A stretch of 64,000 nt of DNA from positions 496,001 to 560,000 of the forward strand of contig WBVU01000018.1 in assembly GCA_009192285.1 (NCBI GenBank). Direction: 5' to 3'. Source of the stretch: Morchella semilibera. Lineage: Eukaryota; Ascomycota; Pezizomycetes; Pezizales; Morchellaceae. Below the pieces are notes generated by a model. That model was given only the letters and a program-made list of their open reading frames with translations. It searched no databases and was not told where the DNA came from. Position numbers and translations under genes: made by a program. Shown here piece by piece: positions 37,399-48,171 of the stretch. Positions within the stretch are counted from its first letter, which is position 1; every line of letters begins with the position of its first letter.

Positions 37399-38927
37399 GG
37401 GGAGCTTCAGTGCGCGGATTTAGCAGATTCAGAAGAATCTTTTACCAATAATGGACCTATACACAAAGGTGTATTTCCTTATTTATATACACGAAGCCTT
37501 TGATTTACTTTCACAAAACCGATGGAAAGATGCTCATAAAAACAGTGGTCCCCTTCCCTTATAACCTCAACGTTCAGCACTATTAAATTAATTGATTAAC
37601 CCATCAGCCAGTACTCTCTACCCAGGGGACGGAGGGTAAGATTTTATCATAACCTAAGGGTCGCATCCATGTATGAGTTACCAACTAATCACATTCCATC
37701 GGCCAGAAGCGCTCAATAAGTGTTCAGATGTCGAGTGATAATTCGTGATCGGCTTCGTGCCGAGCTTATTTCATGCGTTGCGTTGGTGCCGGGCTCAAAC
37801 TAAAATGAGCCAGTCCATTGATTAATTCACTAAGGAGCAAGGGTGAGAAGTACCCGGCCCGTCCCCGGTTCATTGTGGTGCAAAGTACCTTACGGTCTAC
37901 AATGCCCCAAGAACAGATAATGTAGTTGAGACGCCAACAGTAATCAGGTACAGGATGTTATCAGGTTTGAAGAACACGGCAAGCGGCTACTTAGAGAAGC
38001 AGATACGAGTAAGGATCCTGCTTTTATAAGGTGGAAATAGAAGAAAATAAAAAGAGGGATAAGGAGATGGATTTTCAGAAATAAGAACTAAACTGGAGAT
38101 GCTTCGCTGTTTATCCAGTTATCGGTTACAGATGATGGTAGAATGGCAGCGGTTACACTTCTGGGCCCTTCTACTACTAGTATCGCGTTCCTCTTTCCCT
38201 TGTCCCTTTTTCTGGGCATCCCTACTTCCTCTGTTCGGCTATTGGGGCGTGGCAGGCACTGTCTCTCCCACCTTGTTGGAGACCATCAAGGTTGGTTGGT
38301 GGAAAATTAACGCGAAATGTCTCTCTATACACTTTCAGGGTAAGATTATGGGATCCAGCCACGGGCGCCTCTTCAGACTTGTAAATGCATGAGATAGCAT
38401 GAGCACAAGGTAGAATTTATTATATACTATTCCCGGCAACTGCCAGGTTTGAAGTGTCAATAGTCGAAATTGGCGCTTGGCAAAATACTCTCTATTACAA
38501 TGAACAAACTTCGGGCTACACGCATATATGAATTATCAATCAATGAACAAAAAACGATTTACCAGAACTAGATAGAGAAAACGTTATATGGAGGGAAGTT
38601 TAGTGCTATATCAATTGAAAGAGCCCCAAGGGGCCAGCCTCTTTGTAAGTGCACTATATGGTGACATCAACTCGCGGTAGTGAGGTGGTCACTGCTAGTC
38701 TTTTTGGACTGTATGTCTTTGAACCTCACGAAATATCACTCGGGCCTCATGAATGCGAATCAAAGTATCGTTAGTGCGTAGCAAGTCACCAAGATATGAG
38801 AATTAGGACTAGGACTAATCTACTTACGGCATCATTTAAGTAGGGTTTCATGGGCATATATTTTCTAAATTACCACGAAAATTAAGAAAATCTTTTACCT
38901 TGGCTCGAAGTTTTAAACCTGATATAA
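37399..38927. other. gene-poor spacer
   Basis: 1.5 kb between convergently placed genes. One weak ORF of 97 aa (38099-38392) has a hydrophobic stretch but no recognisable family, so I do not call it as a gene. No repeat or RNA gene is supported. Confidence 0.55.
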
Positions 38928-39011
38928 TACATACGCTGCAAAACCCACACATCCAAATGTACAAGGGAGGGGAAAAAACATGATGATGTAAAAGCAATGA
39001 ATCAGCGCCCT

Positions 39012-40159
39012 TTACCGATTCCCCTTTGCCCCGCTCGGGACACCTGCTCTCCTTTTTTTCAAGACATTCCCGACAGCGTCCCTGACCTCTGGATCGTTCC
39101 TGACTGTGTTCTCAACCAACCAATTTTTCATTTTGTTTTGTACATCCTTCACAGCATCTACATCTGACTCGTATGGGAGGAAGTCAAGTGCAAGGAGGTT
39201 GCTAGCCTCAGTGTCTGCGAGCTTTGTAAACCCAAATAGACGTTCGAGTTGTGGACGCAGAGACTCCACCGTAGGAGGGCCTGCACTCCCTTGTGTTTGG
39301 AAGAGCGGGGCGAGTTGAGAGATTCCGATGAATGTAGTCAATGCAACTCTACGCGCGAGAATGAGCTGCTCAAAGGGGAGAAGAGGGACGAGGAAAGGGG
39401 GCGAAGGAAAAGCAGGACGGGTTACAACGGCGGTTTCGAAAGTGATCAAACAAAAGAAGGTGAAGAATCGCCACTAAAAAGTATTGTTAGAATGCCGATG
39501 AGATTGTAGGAGTTAATGTAACATACGTAGCGCCCGAACTCTGCCTTCCCAAGGACCGACAGGATCACCAGGAATAACAAACTTCCTACATAGTACGGGA
39601 GCATTACTGTGCCCCCTCTGACCAAATAGTCATACATTGAGCTACAATGTTTCCAGTCTAGCATGTCCGGCCCAAACCGATCGTACGCAAACCTCTTAGC
39701 CGGATCTGACAGGACATCGTATGCCAGCCTCAACATGACGAATTGTTCCTCGCCGCCAGCCCCGACTTTATCCGGATGATACAATACTGTGAGCCTACGG
39801 AACTTAGACTTTAGTGTCTTTTCATCGACATCAATGTTGCATCTCATGAATGCGTAAAAATTGGGTGTATGTATAATCCCATAGTAAGACTCGTAGATTG
39901 TGTAGAGTAGGTAGGCCGTTATTACACCGATATTGATGCGCTTGTAGTCTCGCACCCAACGTGCGCTTCCTCTTTGTGGTGCCGGGTCGCCAGCGCGGGT
40001 TATAAGGCGGTACCAGAATGATAGGATCCAGCCAGTGGCCATCTGTGGAATACCAGCACGCAATTAATTAAAGGCTCCGGGCAAGTGAGAATAGAACCTT
40101 TAGGGGCGCCTTACAGAAGGGAGGAAAGTCCACCCAATAAATGAAATGAGTGTAGACAT
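39012..40159 (-). CDS. Membrane-anchored J-domain co-chaperone
   Basis: J-proteins stimulate Hsp70 ATPase; this one is probably an ER membrane partner. Exons 40159-40115, 40042-39527 and 39473-39012 give 340 aa. The first short exon (MSTLISFIGWTFLPS) starts a membrane anchor, followed by a TM segment at about 51-66 and a J-domain with HPD at 104-106 (FRRLTVLYHPDKV). A second hydrophobic segment (MLPYYVGSLLFLVILSVLG) and a third across the last intron precede a soluble C-terminal part. The tail ends KKRRAGVPSGAKGNR. I base the first exon on the strong donor and a matching acceptor; a start at the ATG of exon 2 is the alternative. Confidence 0.85.
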
Positions 40160-40323
40160 CACGATGGTCGATCTAGCCCTCTTACGCGAGTTATCATATG
40201 ATGAGCTGCCGGGGTGCATGGGTCCAGGTTACCCTACCCGTGTGCACAATTGCTAAAACAAAATTTCAAATACTTTTTTTTCCCTGTCCTTCACGAGTTA
40301 CGAATTTCTGTGAAATAGTAATA
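40160..40323. promoter_or_regulatory. 164-bp divergent promoter region, J-protein / RPA43
   Basis: The two start codons face away from each other, separated by only 164 bp, so the two genes share a bidirectional promoter. No individual binding site is claimed. Confidence 0.6.
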
Positions 40324-41292
40324 ATGTCGTCAGTAACCCCCACAAAACGCGAAAAGAAATCTAAAAAGCGTAGCAACGAAGACAGAGGGCTTAAACGGAA
40401 GCGTCATGCAGAACCATTACAGCCTTCTCTGTCCCCGGAGGTGCCCAAGAAATCTCGAACTGCCATTGCTTCTGCAACAAAACAAGCTCAAGCTCAAGAT
40501 GGCGATCCGAAGACCCCCTTCCACCTTATGACGACTTCATTATACCTTTCCGTGTCTCCTCGATACTCATTCTGGCCTGAAGAGACATTTAGTCATCTAA
40601 TCTCGAATCCGGATCCGTCCCTCCGCCCAACCTCCGAGCAGGCTGCACGAATGCTATCTTTCACCCCGATCAATGGTCTACGGAAAGATCATCTTGATCC
40701 ACTACTCATGAGCTATTATGAGCCCCTTGAGGGTGTTGTAATTGCATATGATAATATTCGCTTTGAGTCCGACAAAGCTCGCATTGCCGCAGAGTCCCCG
40801 TTTGCACACGTCTGGGTTACTGTTGACTTCCTTGTATGGAAGCCGAAAAAGGGCAATATTTTACAGGGATGGGTCAACCTACAGAGTGCCTCACACGTGG
40901 GATTGTTAGTGGAGAATACGTGGAACGTCAGCATCCCTAAGGAGAAGATTCCAGAGAGCTGGAGTTATCATGAGGTTAGGGAGGGATTTGTTCCAAGGAA
41001 ACCAGAGATTCCAATTTCGAATGAACAGGGGGAGGGGATGGAGGGTGTGGAATATGAGAATACAGAGACAGATGCTGGCGGGTGGATGGATGCAAACGGT
41101 GAATATGTGGATGGACTCATCAAATTTCAAGTGGAGTCTGTTCAAGCAATGGGGCACATATTCTCTATGGAGGGGAGCCTGCTCAACACTGAAATTATTG
41201 AAAGCGCGGTGTTTCCCAGAGGAACTGGGGAGAAGAAGAAGAAAAGGAAGGATAAAAAGCACAAGAAGCCCAAATATTTAGCGACAGAATAA
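40324..41292 (+). CDS. RPA43: RNA polymerase I subunit RPA43
   Basis: This subunit forms the Pol I stalk with Rpa14-type partners and contacts Rrn3 for rDNA initiation. A single 322-aa exon from the ATG at 40324; the open frame upstream is not taken. A basic N-terminus (REKKSKKRSNEDRGLKRKRH) is followed by the stalk domain FHLMTTSLYLSVSPRY and the OB-like part (FAHVWVTVDFLVWKPKKGNILQGWVNLQSASHVGLLV). The C-terminus is Lys-rich (EKKKKRKDKKHKKPK). Length matches yeast Rpa43 (326 aa). Confidence 0.9.
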   Translation: MSSVTPTKREKKSKKRSNEDRGLKRKRHAEPLQPSLSPEVPKKSRTAIASATKQAQAQDGDPKTPFHLMTTSLYLSVSPRYSFWPEETFSHLISNPDPSLRPTSEQAARMLSFTPINGLRKDHLDPLLMSYYEPLEGVVIAYDNIRFESDKARIAAESPFAHVWVTVDFLVWKPKKGNILQGWVNLQSASHVGLLVENTWNVSIPKEKIPESWSYHEVREGFVPRKPEIPISNEQGEGMEGVEYENTETDAGGWMDANGEYVDGLIKFQVESVQAMGHIFSMEGSLLNTEIIESAVFPRGTGEKKKKRKDKKHKKPKYLATE

Positions 41293-41753
41293 TAAAGGAA
41301 ATAAAAGGGAGTTTTGTATATACCGCGGCCTTTTTTCTGTCTTTTCTTTTAATATTTCTTTTGAGTGTGACAGTGAGGTGGATGATCATGTTAAAACCAT
41401 TAACTACATTAGCATATATGTAAATACAGTGCAACCAAGAAAGGTTTGAATGGGTATTTACATAGAGTATATATATCTCATCGAAATCCAGGATCAAGAG
41501 TGAATTTGGAGACCAACAACATTCAAGTGAAACTGGTCAATCTTATTTGGAGATTGAAAAGCAATAGAATGTAAAGTATCCCTCCCTGCCTTGAGAATTT
41601 TGTGTTAAATACATGTATGTACCTACAATTGCTCATCGCTCAGTTCTTCTAGTACACCATACAGCCAGCGCAGGATCAATCACATCGTTCACCCCACTAA
41701 AATACACACACATTAATTGGACTACAATAATACCCAGAAACGGCAACACCAAA

Positions 41754-42266
41754 ATGTTACTTACCGATGTACAGGAATGGAGCCACCGCCTCCGTAAAGT
41801 CCTTTCAGGAGAAAAGAAAGATCTTTCCTTTGGATACGACTCGGCAGCTGCCTACGAGAGACACCGCTTTAACCGTATCAATGCCCTCGAAAAAACACCT
41901 GACATGCGTAAGGCTGAGCTGAAAGAAATCCTAGAACGGGTGGATTCAGACCGACAGCAGAAGCTCGAGCTAGAAGAACTATTTGCACTTTTGGACGCGG
42001 AAGTTTCGGAAAGGAACGAAAACACGGCCGACGGACAGGATCCAAATCTAGAAGAGTTTGAGGAGCTCTTGGTGCATAAGAAGAGGCTACAGATCGAGGA
42101 GAGTGTCATCAACAGTCTAGATATTTCGCATGGATATCTTGGGATCGCGGGAAGCGATGAAGGGAATCAGAAGGGGATAACTGAATTTGGCTTGATGGAT
42201 GCAGGGACTGTAGAGGACACTCACGAAGGCATTTTGGATACATCAGAGCATTTGGGAAACGAGTGA
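41754..42266 (+). CDS. hypothetical protein with the YE-R-NE-RK motif (family member 1)
   Basis: Not recognised as a known family. It is 170 aa, acidic and Glu-rich, with no signal peptide or membrane helix. Residues 31-66 carry the motif shared with three neighbours: YERHRFNRINALEKTPDMRK followed by an AELKEILERVD helix. The rest is a predicted coiled-coil (RVDSDRQQKLELEELFALLDAEV) with a short Gly/Asp-rich tail. The start is the first ATG after a TACATGTA-containing 5' stretch (41608). It is the first of four same-strand motif genes between 41.7 and 49.9 kb. Confidence 0.65.
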   Translation: MLLTDVQEWSHRLRKVLSGEKKDLSFGYDSAAAYERHRFNRINALEKTPDMRKAELKEILERVDSDRQQKLELEELFALLDAEVSERNENTADGQDPNLEEFEELLVHKKRLQIEESVINSLDISHGYLGIAGSDEGNQKGITEFGLMDAGTVEDTHEGILDTSEHLGNE

Positions 42267-42572
42267 TATACTATGACTGCATTTGGAGTTTTAGCCATAG
42301 TAAACAATAAATTAACAGCCTCTCTCTTTAACTCCAGAGGATTCACTTAAATATAAGTTCTTAAGTAAAGGAATGCGTTATCGTGCATGCGTAGCAAGCT
42401 GGGCACTTAAAGGTTGAACCGGGTTGATTGGGAGGAAACGTAGTGACAGTGAAAATAAATACCTTGAGGACAACATATCAATAGCAGTGCAGCCTCTTTA
42501 AAGCGCGATTTCTATTTCATTCACCTCAACGAATTAGCTATATATCTACCATCATACAATCATACCAGAGTT

Positions 42573-43109
42573 ATGAGCTGTTATCGTTTAACTATAGGCC
42601 CACCCCTACCTCCGCCTCCCTCCGCTCGAGGTCCTTGCCAAACACGTTCTCCAGCTGATGACATAATCCAGAAATGGAACCTTGCAGAAGAAATGGATAG
42701 AGAGCGTCGTTACCGTTATGAATCAGAACGTTACAATCGTGTTATCATGAACGAGCGAACTCTGGAGATGAGAAAAGTCGAATTGAGTGCCATTTTACAG
42801 AACCTGGAAACCAAGAAGAAGGTGGAGATACCGAAGGACGCAACAATTTTGGAGGAAATTACCCATAGGAGCGCGGCAGTTACACTTAACTCGCTGTTAG
42901 AGCTGAGCGGGAATATTGACCCCAAAAAGAAATTTCATGCAATAGTGAATTTTGAGGGGAAATCCCCACAAAATTCGAGCAATACTCTTACTGTTGAGGA
43001 TCCGGTGGATCAGGGTATTTATAGAGATTCCTTCATAGCATGGGCTAGTAAGCTACCAAGGAGTAGTAAGGGTTCCGGTAAAAAAAGAGGAAGCTGCAGA
43101 GAGATCTAA
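42573..43109 (+). CDS. hypothetical protein with the YE-R-NE-RK motif (family member 2)
   Basis: Not recognised. It is 178 aa. A Pro-rich N-terminus (PPLPPPPSARG) precedes the shared motif at about 49-81: YESERYNRVIMNERTLEMRK followed by VELSAILQNLE. The C-terminal half (KEIPKDATILEEITHRSAAVTLN onward) is only weakly structured and the Lys/Arg tail ends KKRGSCREI. No introns needed. It lies 0.3 kb downstream of member 1 on the same strand. Confidence 0.65.
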   Translation: MSCYRLTIGPPLPPPPSARGPCQTRSPADDIIQKWNLAEEMDRERRYRYESERYNRVIMNERTLEMRKVELSAILQNLETKKKVEIPKDATILEEITHRSAAVTLNSLLELSGNIDPKKKFHAIVNFEGKSPQNSSNTLTVEDPVDQGIYRDSFIAWASKLPRSSKGSGKKRGSCREI

Positions 43110-45035
43110 TGCGTTGAATGGGGGCTTGTCGAAGGTCGAAGGAGACACGGGGGATTCATTCAAGTCGGACAAGCATAAGAGATTGTATATCTTCACTCGG
43201 GCAACTCGAAGTGGAGATAATCTACATGTAGCTAGCTAGATCAAGCTAGCTGTAGGGTTTCATGGTATGAGTACATACATGTATATATACATGTGGTGAC
43301 CTTTAAATCCCCCCCCTCCCCCCTGTATATTCATCACTGAGCTACGAGAGCAGTTTACTACATGTATACATTATCAAATTGAGGTTTTAGAGTTGAGAAA
43401 GCGCCTAAATAATTCCACCGCTTTGAGGGTTATATAAATAGATCATACATAGAATCAGAAGTTTCCTCATGCACATGGAAATTCACAGTTTATCACTCGC
43501 CAACGCATCATTGCCCACTTATAAGTATATATATGTACCCGTATTTTCCTGACGATTAGAACCAGACCGGGCCTACGAGAGGTGCAGGAGGCTGCAGGAG
43601 CCGGGCAGGAGGTTGGACATCCAGCAGTAGGTCGTTAATAGTATCCAAAACTAGACTATATTTAAGTAGGTGACGACCTGGAAAAGCTATGGACAGGCGG
43701 GAAGGGAGGCCAAAAAAGCTGTAAGAAGGAATATCAGAAAAAGCCGTAGGGGAGGCCAGGGGGTGGGGGGGGGGGGGACACACAACTACAACATACTACG
43801 GTGCTAAAAATTCGTGGGAAAGACGACATCACTGACCAAAAGAAGTCAAATTCTTGCCCTGGCCTCACTGACTGAGGCCCAGAAAAATGACCCTGGCAGA
43901 AATATCTGCAACTTCCTAGGAGGAGTGTTCCACCTACATTAATATTACTAATGAAGTGAGGAGGGGTTTAGTATTTCCAGGTAGTGCATTATAGCCGTAT
44001 GTGCAGACGAGAACCTCATGAAGCTTGCACAGGTATTAAACAAAGATGTGCCTTTATCCTCTTCCTCTCTCGTTCGTTTATCTATGATCGGCGGGCATAC
44101 GTGGTGAGGATGGGCGCCTTAGGCCAACTGACCGTCGGCGTCTGCCCATACCAAGTAGCCACGTCGTCCTATATAACGAACATGTATCTACGAGTCTAAT
44201 GGGCGTGTAGCACTAAACAAAATGTAGAAAAGGGTTAGCATGCCGTAGTAACAGTCGAAGAAAAACAAGCCTTGACTACTCTTACCTTATACACATTGTT
44301 GTATGATATATGCTAAACCGAGAAGGGAGAGTGGACTAAAAAATTAGTCCACAGACAGTCAGAAAGATATCATCAGAGGATAATATCCATGGAAGAAAAG
44401 CTACCGAGAAAATATTCCTTATTAATGAAGAGAAAGTAGTGTTTTATCACAGATACATGTACAGCTACTGACAACGTTACAGGCCAGAGGCGTTCGTGAC
44501 GAAACCTACTTTAAGAAGATAATCTCAGAATACAACAAGCTTAACAGGTATATAAGGCGAGAAGGAGAAGCTTATTGGGTTCAAAATATCGGGTGGGAGG
44601 CTGGGAACAGTCCTAAACTGATGTTTCGAGTGTCATCTTACCCGATCACAGTGCTAGTGTCTATACAAAATCAACCATAATGTGAAGAGAAGTAAAATTA
44701 GCCGAAGAGAAATTTCATTTAGAATGGTGGCTATCTAAATATTAGTAGAGTCCTGGAGCTCAGAATACAAAAAAAATACATAAAAAACAGCTCTCATGTG
44801 TTCCGCGAGGCTGTACTAAGTGCTAGAGAGTTGTGGCTTCGGAAGAGTTGGTGCGCCACAAATAGGTTGCAAGGTTCATGCAGGTCCACCTCACCTCTCT
44901 CTATTATCGTATCGACCCAACCTTTAAGATTCCGTATTTAGTATAACTATCTCAGAGTGAATAAGCGAAAGAATGGAAGGTATTAGGTTCATGGAGTAAG
45001 TGCACACTTACTATCACCAATCCATAGCTAACTCC
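43110..45035. other. intergenic, TACATGTA words and short inverted repeats
   Basis: 1.9 kb with no supported ORF. Several ACATGTA words occur at about 43224, 43276, 43360 and 44455. A short CTAGCTAG / CTAGCTAG-type inverted repeat lies near 43230. No RNA gene is supported. Confidence 0.6.
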
Positions 45036-45674
45036 ATGAATAATTTCCTGTCTAGTTATCTCAGGTCGGAAATAATAACCCTATACGTCGGTCCAACAAA
45101 GATCCGATTTCAAGCCTACGAGCTAGCACTACAAAAGGTTCCCCTTTTCAAAGCTACTCTACTGGAATCACAGCCAGAAGAATTCGCGGTCGGGAGAAAC
45201 ATCTACCTGCCAGAGGACAATGCGAACGGCATTGCAGCCTTAATCCAATATTTATATTCCGAAATATATACGCACAATATACCAGATGCGCCCACACGCA
45301 CACTTATCGAAGACTGGGCGTACGAAGGGGTATGTCATGCCTGGGTCTATAGAACTGCGGCAAAATATAAGTGCCCAGGGCTATGTAGACTTGCAAGGGA
45401 GAAATTTTGGGAGGTTTCCGATAGAATGATAGAAGCAGGCTTGTGTACAAGTGTGGCGAAGCTTTGGAGGTCCGCATACAGTGTGGGATTCCACTGCTTT
45501 GTGGATGTAGAAGGCTACAAGAAGGGGAACTGGGAGGGAACCTTGAGCTGTGTGGGGGACTTGGTTCATAATAAGTGGGGGGCAGCTCGGGGGATTATGA
45601 TTGATTGCCCAGACTTGGCCTGCGATTTGTTGGCCTTGACAAGCAAAAATATACCTGTACCTTACTCTCGTTAG
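45036..45674 (+). CDS. BTB/POZ domain protein
   Basis: BTB domains mediate dimerisation and recruit Cullin-3 or other partners. From the ATG at 45036 the protein is 212 aa; an upstream GTG-only frame is ignored. The BTB fold is recognised from EIITLYVGPTKIRFQAYELALQKVPLFKATL, a typical first strand-helix pair, followed by the YLPEDNANGIAALIQYLYSEIY segment. A helical part then follows to residue 212 (KYKCPGLCRLAREKFWEV). No second domain is seen. It stands alone among the motif-family genes and lacks their motif. Confidence 0.75.
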   Translation: MNNFLSSYLRSEIITLYVGPTKIRFQAYELALQKVPLFKATLLESQPEEFAVGRNIYLPEDNANGIAALIQYLYSEIYTHNIPDAPTRTLIEDWAYEGVCHAWVYRTAAKYKCPGLCRLAREKFWEVSDRMIEAGLCTSVAKLWRSAYSVGFHCFVDVEGYKKGNWEGTLSCVGDLVHNKWGAARGIMIDCPDLACDLLALTSKNIPVPYSR

Positions 45675-46036
45675 TGCTTTTAGTGTGAGATTAGGAGTTG
45701 TAGATAGCTTGATCTTGGTAAACTTTTGGACATGCCCATGTAGTAAATATCGAAGCACGAGCAGGTCTTATTAAGGTTAACTCCGTGTGCACAATCAGCA
45801 GGCTCCAGTTGATGGTTACCCTATGAGTGCTCCTTTCTTAACGACAGCTTAACCTCAACGATCGTTCATACATGTAGTCTTGGCAAATTTAAGGTACAAG
45901 TATTGTGTAGGGTATTGCCTAATGATATCCGAACAAAAGGCCACTTTGGCTCATATCCACTTATACAGCATCCATCATATCATTGCCTACCCCATCAAGA
46001 CCAAGAAACACCATTACTGCACACTAAAAGCTCAAA

Positions 46037-46771
46037 ATGCCTGTTGATTCCGATACTAGCCCTGAGCCCGACACCCACCGATACTTGTCCTACACCAAGC
46101 AACGGGCACTTGAAGCAGCAGCCCGACACCGATATGAAGCGGCACGGCAGGAGCGGGTAAAACAGAACGAGTTCACAGCTGAAAGCCGTAAGACTAGCTT
46201 AATGGAGATATTCGAGAGTGTTGACAGGAGCTTGCATCTACGAAGGTGCCGCCAATCGGGAGGATGGCCATACGCACAGGCAAACCCTCTGAAGAATACC
46301 ACAAACGCTCCCAAGTCTCTTAATGCTACTAGAGCCGAGGAATTTGTAGCAAAGACGGAGATTGTACCAATGTTACCGTGTAAAGGCTACACCTTGCCGA
46401 ACAGGAATCTATTTATTGGGGGAAAGTGGCCCGCATTGGACGTGAATGAGTGGAGGTACGAAGTTTTCGGGCTGGAAAAACTAAAAGATGAAACGATGCA
46501 AAAGATACACAAGATTTCAACCCTTGAATATGAATATGAAAGATCCGGAGACAAACCGGGAGAACCTTCGGATGCAATTCATTTACAGGACCAGGACGCA
46601 GAGGATTGCCAGTCACAAAACAACGAGCAAAGGTCATTTATTTTTACCCAGGATACCCATGACCAGTATAATAAAATACCATTGAATGCCAATGATAACC
46701 CTGCAAGGAATAGTAGTGGGCTTGGGTGGGAGGATGGAATTTTGTGGGATAATGGATCGGCTTATCTTTGA
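46037..46771 (+). CDS. hypothetical protein with the YE-R-NE-RK motif (family member 3)
   Basis: Not recognised. It is 244 aa with a single exon. The N-terminus (DTSPEPDTHRYLSYTKQRALEAAAR) leads into the motif at about 30-65: YEAARQERVKQNEFTAESRK followed by TSLMEIFESVD. A middle part contains WPALDVNEWRYEVFGLEKLKD and a Gln/Asn-rich tail (DQDAEDCQSQNNEQ). No signal peptide or membrane segment. It lies 0.36 kb downstream of the BTB gene. Confidence 0.65.
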   Translation: MPVDSDTSPEPDTHRYLSYTKQRALEAAARHRYEAARQERVKQNEFTAESRKTSLMEIFESVDRSLHLRRCRQSGGWPYAQANPLKNTTNAPKSLNATRAEEFVAKTEIVPMLPCKGYTLPNRNLFIGGKWPALDVNEWRYEVFGLEKLKDETMQKIHKISTLEYEYERSGDKPGEPSDAIHLQDQDAEDCQSQNNEQRSFIFTQDTHDQYNKIPLNANDNPARNSSGLGWEDGILWDNGSAYL

Positions 46772-48171
46772 CGGGGGTAATGTGGGTGATGTTTTTTTTT
46801 AGGGAGCAGCAGTTCTAGATAGCGATGTGTCTATTAGCTCGGATTCTTGGGCGTAAGGATAGGTCAACTGGTTTATTGATACCTATGGATTATGAACGGG
46901 AAACTGTTATTATGATTAAGAACCGTACAGTACATAAAGAATAGGAGGGGCTTGATGCTCTCAAGCAACTATTCAACCGAAAGTTTACCCCATCTAGATT
47001 CTTACTGCAGCTTCAGTCATGACCTACTCAAATAGTGTTCGCTCTCTTCAGCTTGGGCTTTTGTAGGTATGAAACTTAGTAGGTTTAATTACTGAACTTT
47101 GTCGATGTCTATACAGAAAGAAGGCTAAATAAAAGCCAACTGGCCTCACGCCATAGTAAGATAGTATGAGATCAAGCCTCATTTATCAAGTCTACCCCTG
47201 GTACCAGTAGCAAAGCTAGAGCCTGAGAATAATAAAGTATGTACAACGCGCATTGCCGACCAGCCGCACCGCCGCGACCCCCAGTGGTCGTTCCCTTATC
47301 AGTGCCTACTAGGTCATATATTTCTATTTAGAACCCTCCTTCTTAGTAATATATGATCGCTACAGTAGCAGCAGTGACTCGCTGTCCTCGCTCGGCGCCT
47401 CTGATGGAATGAGAATCCGATCATTGACACAAGGTTGTGGGGCTATTTTGGGAGCCGTGCTTGCCAAGAACGAGTGATGACGTATGAATAACCTAACCCT
47501 GGTTACCAACCTCCGCGTGGCGGGAATGGAAGTTGGGCAATACACGTACATGTAGTTGGCCTTAGAAATACCAGGATAGCTTTTTTTTTTTTGCCACAAC
47601 TCCCCTCTTTTCGGGGGGGAAGCCGTATGATAGCGATGATGGTGTAGAAGGGTTGGAATAGGCTAATTGGGATGGAGGGGGGCAGAGTTATCCTGTGGAT
47701 TTCTTTGAATGTCTTAGTGGATTTGAAGGGCGGGTTTATCTCTTCAACCAAAACAAGAATCGAACCCCCCCAGTCGACATTACATTAGAGGCAAGACGAA
47801 TAGCTCTTTCTGCCCCATCTCGGCCCATCTCGACCCAACCTCGCCAGCCACAGCTCCGCTGAGGAATAATCGCGCATCAGTTGTTCCCAATCCAAATCCG
47901 GGCCCACAGGCTATATTTAATCTACACACTAACCTAACGTGGAATTATACTATTGACGAGGAAACAGCACTGCGAGCAAAAACAGCAGGGGACTGAGAGG
48001 GATGACTTCATCATATATACATGTACTTAGCTCTAGATTTTGCCCCGTGGGGTAGGGCGAGTCGGGACACATATATTGCTGCCCGTCTGTCTCCTACCCG
48101 CTCTTTTTTAGAGACAGATTGAGACCAGGTTAAGACCAGATTAAGACCAGATATCGGAATAGAGAAAGGAA
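46772..48171. other. gene-free spacer
   Basis: 1.4 kb. Two TACATGTA words (about 47547 and 48020) and an AGACCAG-type short direct repeat at about 48118-48151 just upstream of the next start codon. No ORF is supported. Confidence 0.55.

Noticed and set aside
38099-38392. 97-aa ORF with a hydrophobic stretch
   Set aside because: No family, no coding-like composition and no neighbouring gene context; I keep it out as an unsupported ORF.
47700-47780. Possible tRNA fragment (GGTTCGATTC-like word on the minus strand)
   Set aside because: No matching acceptor, D-arm or anticodon stem could be drawn.
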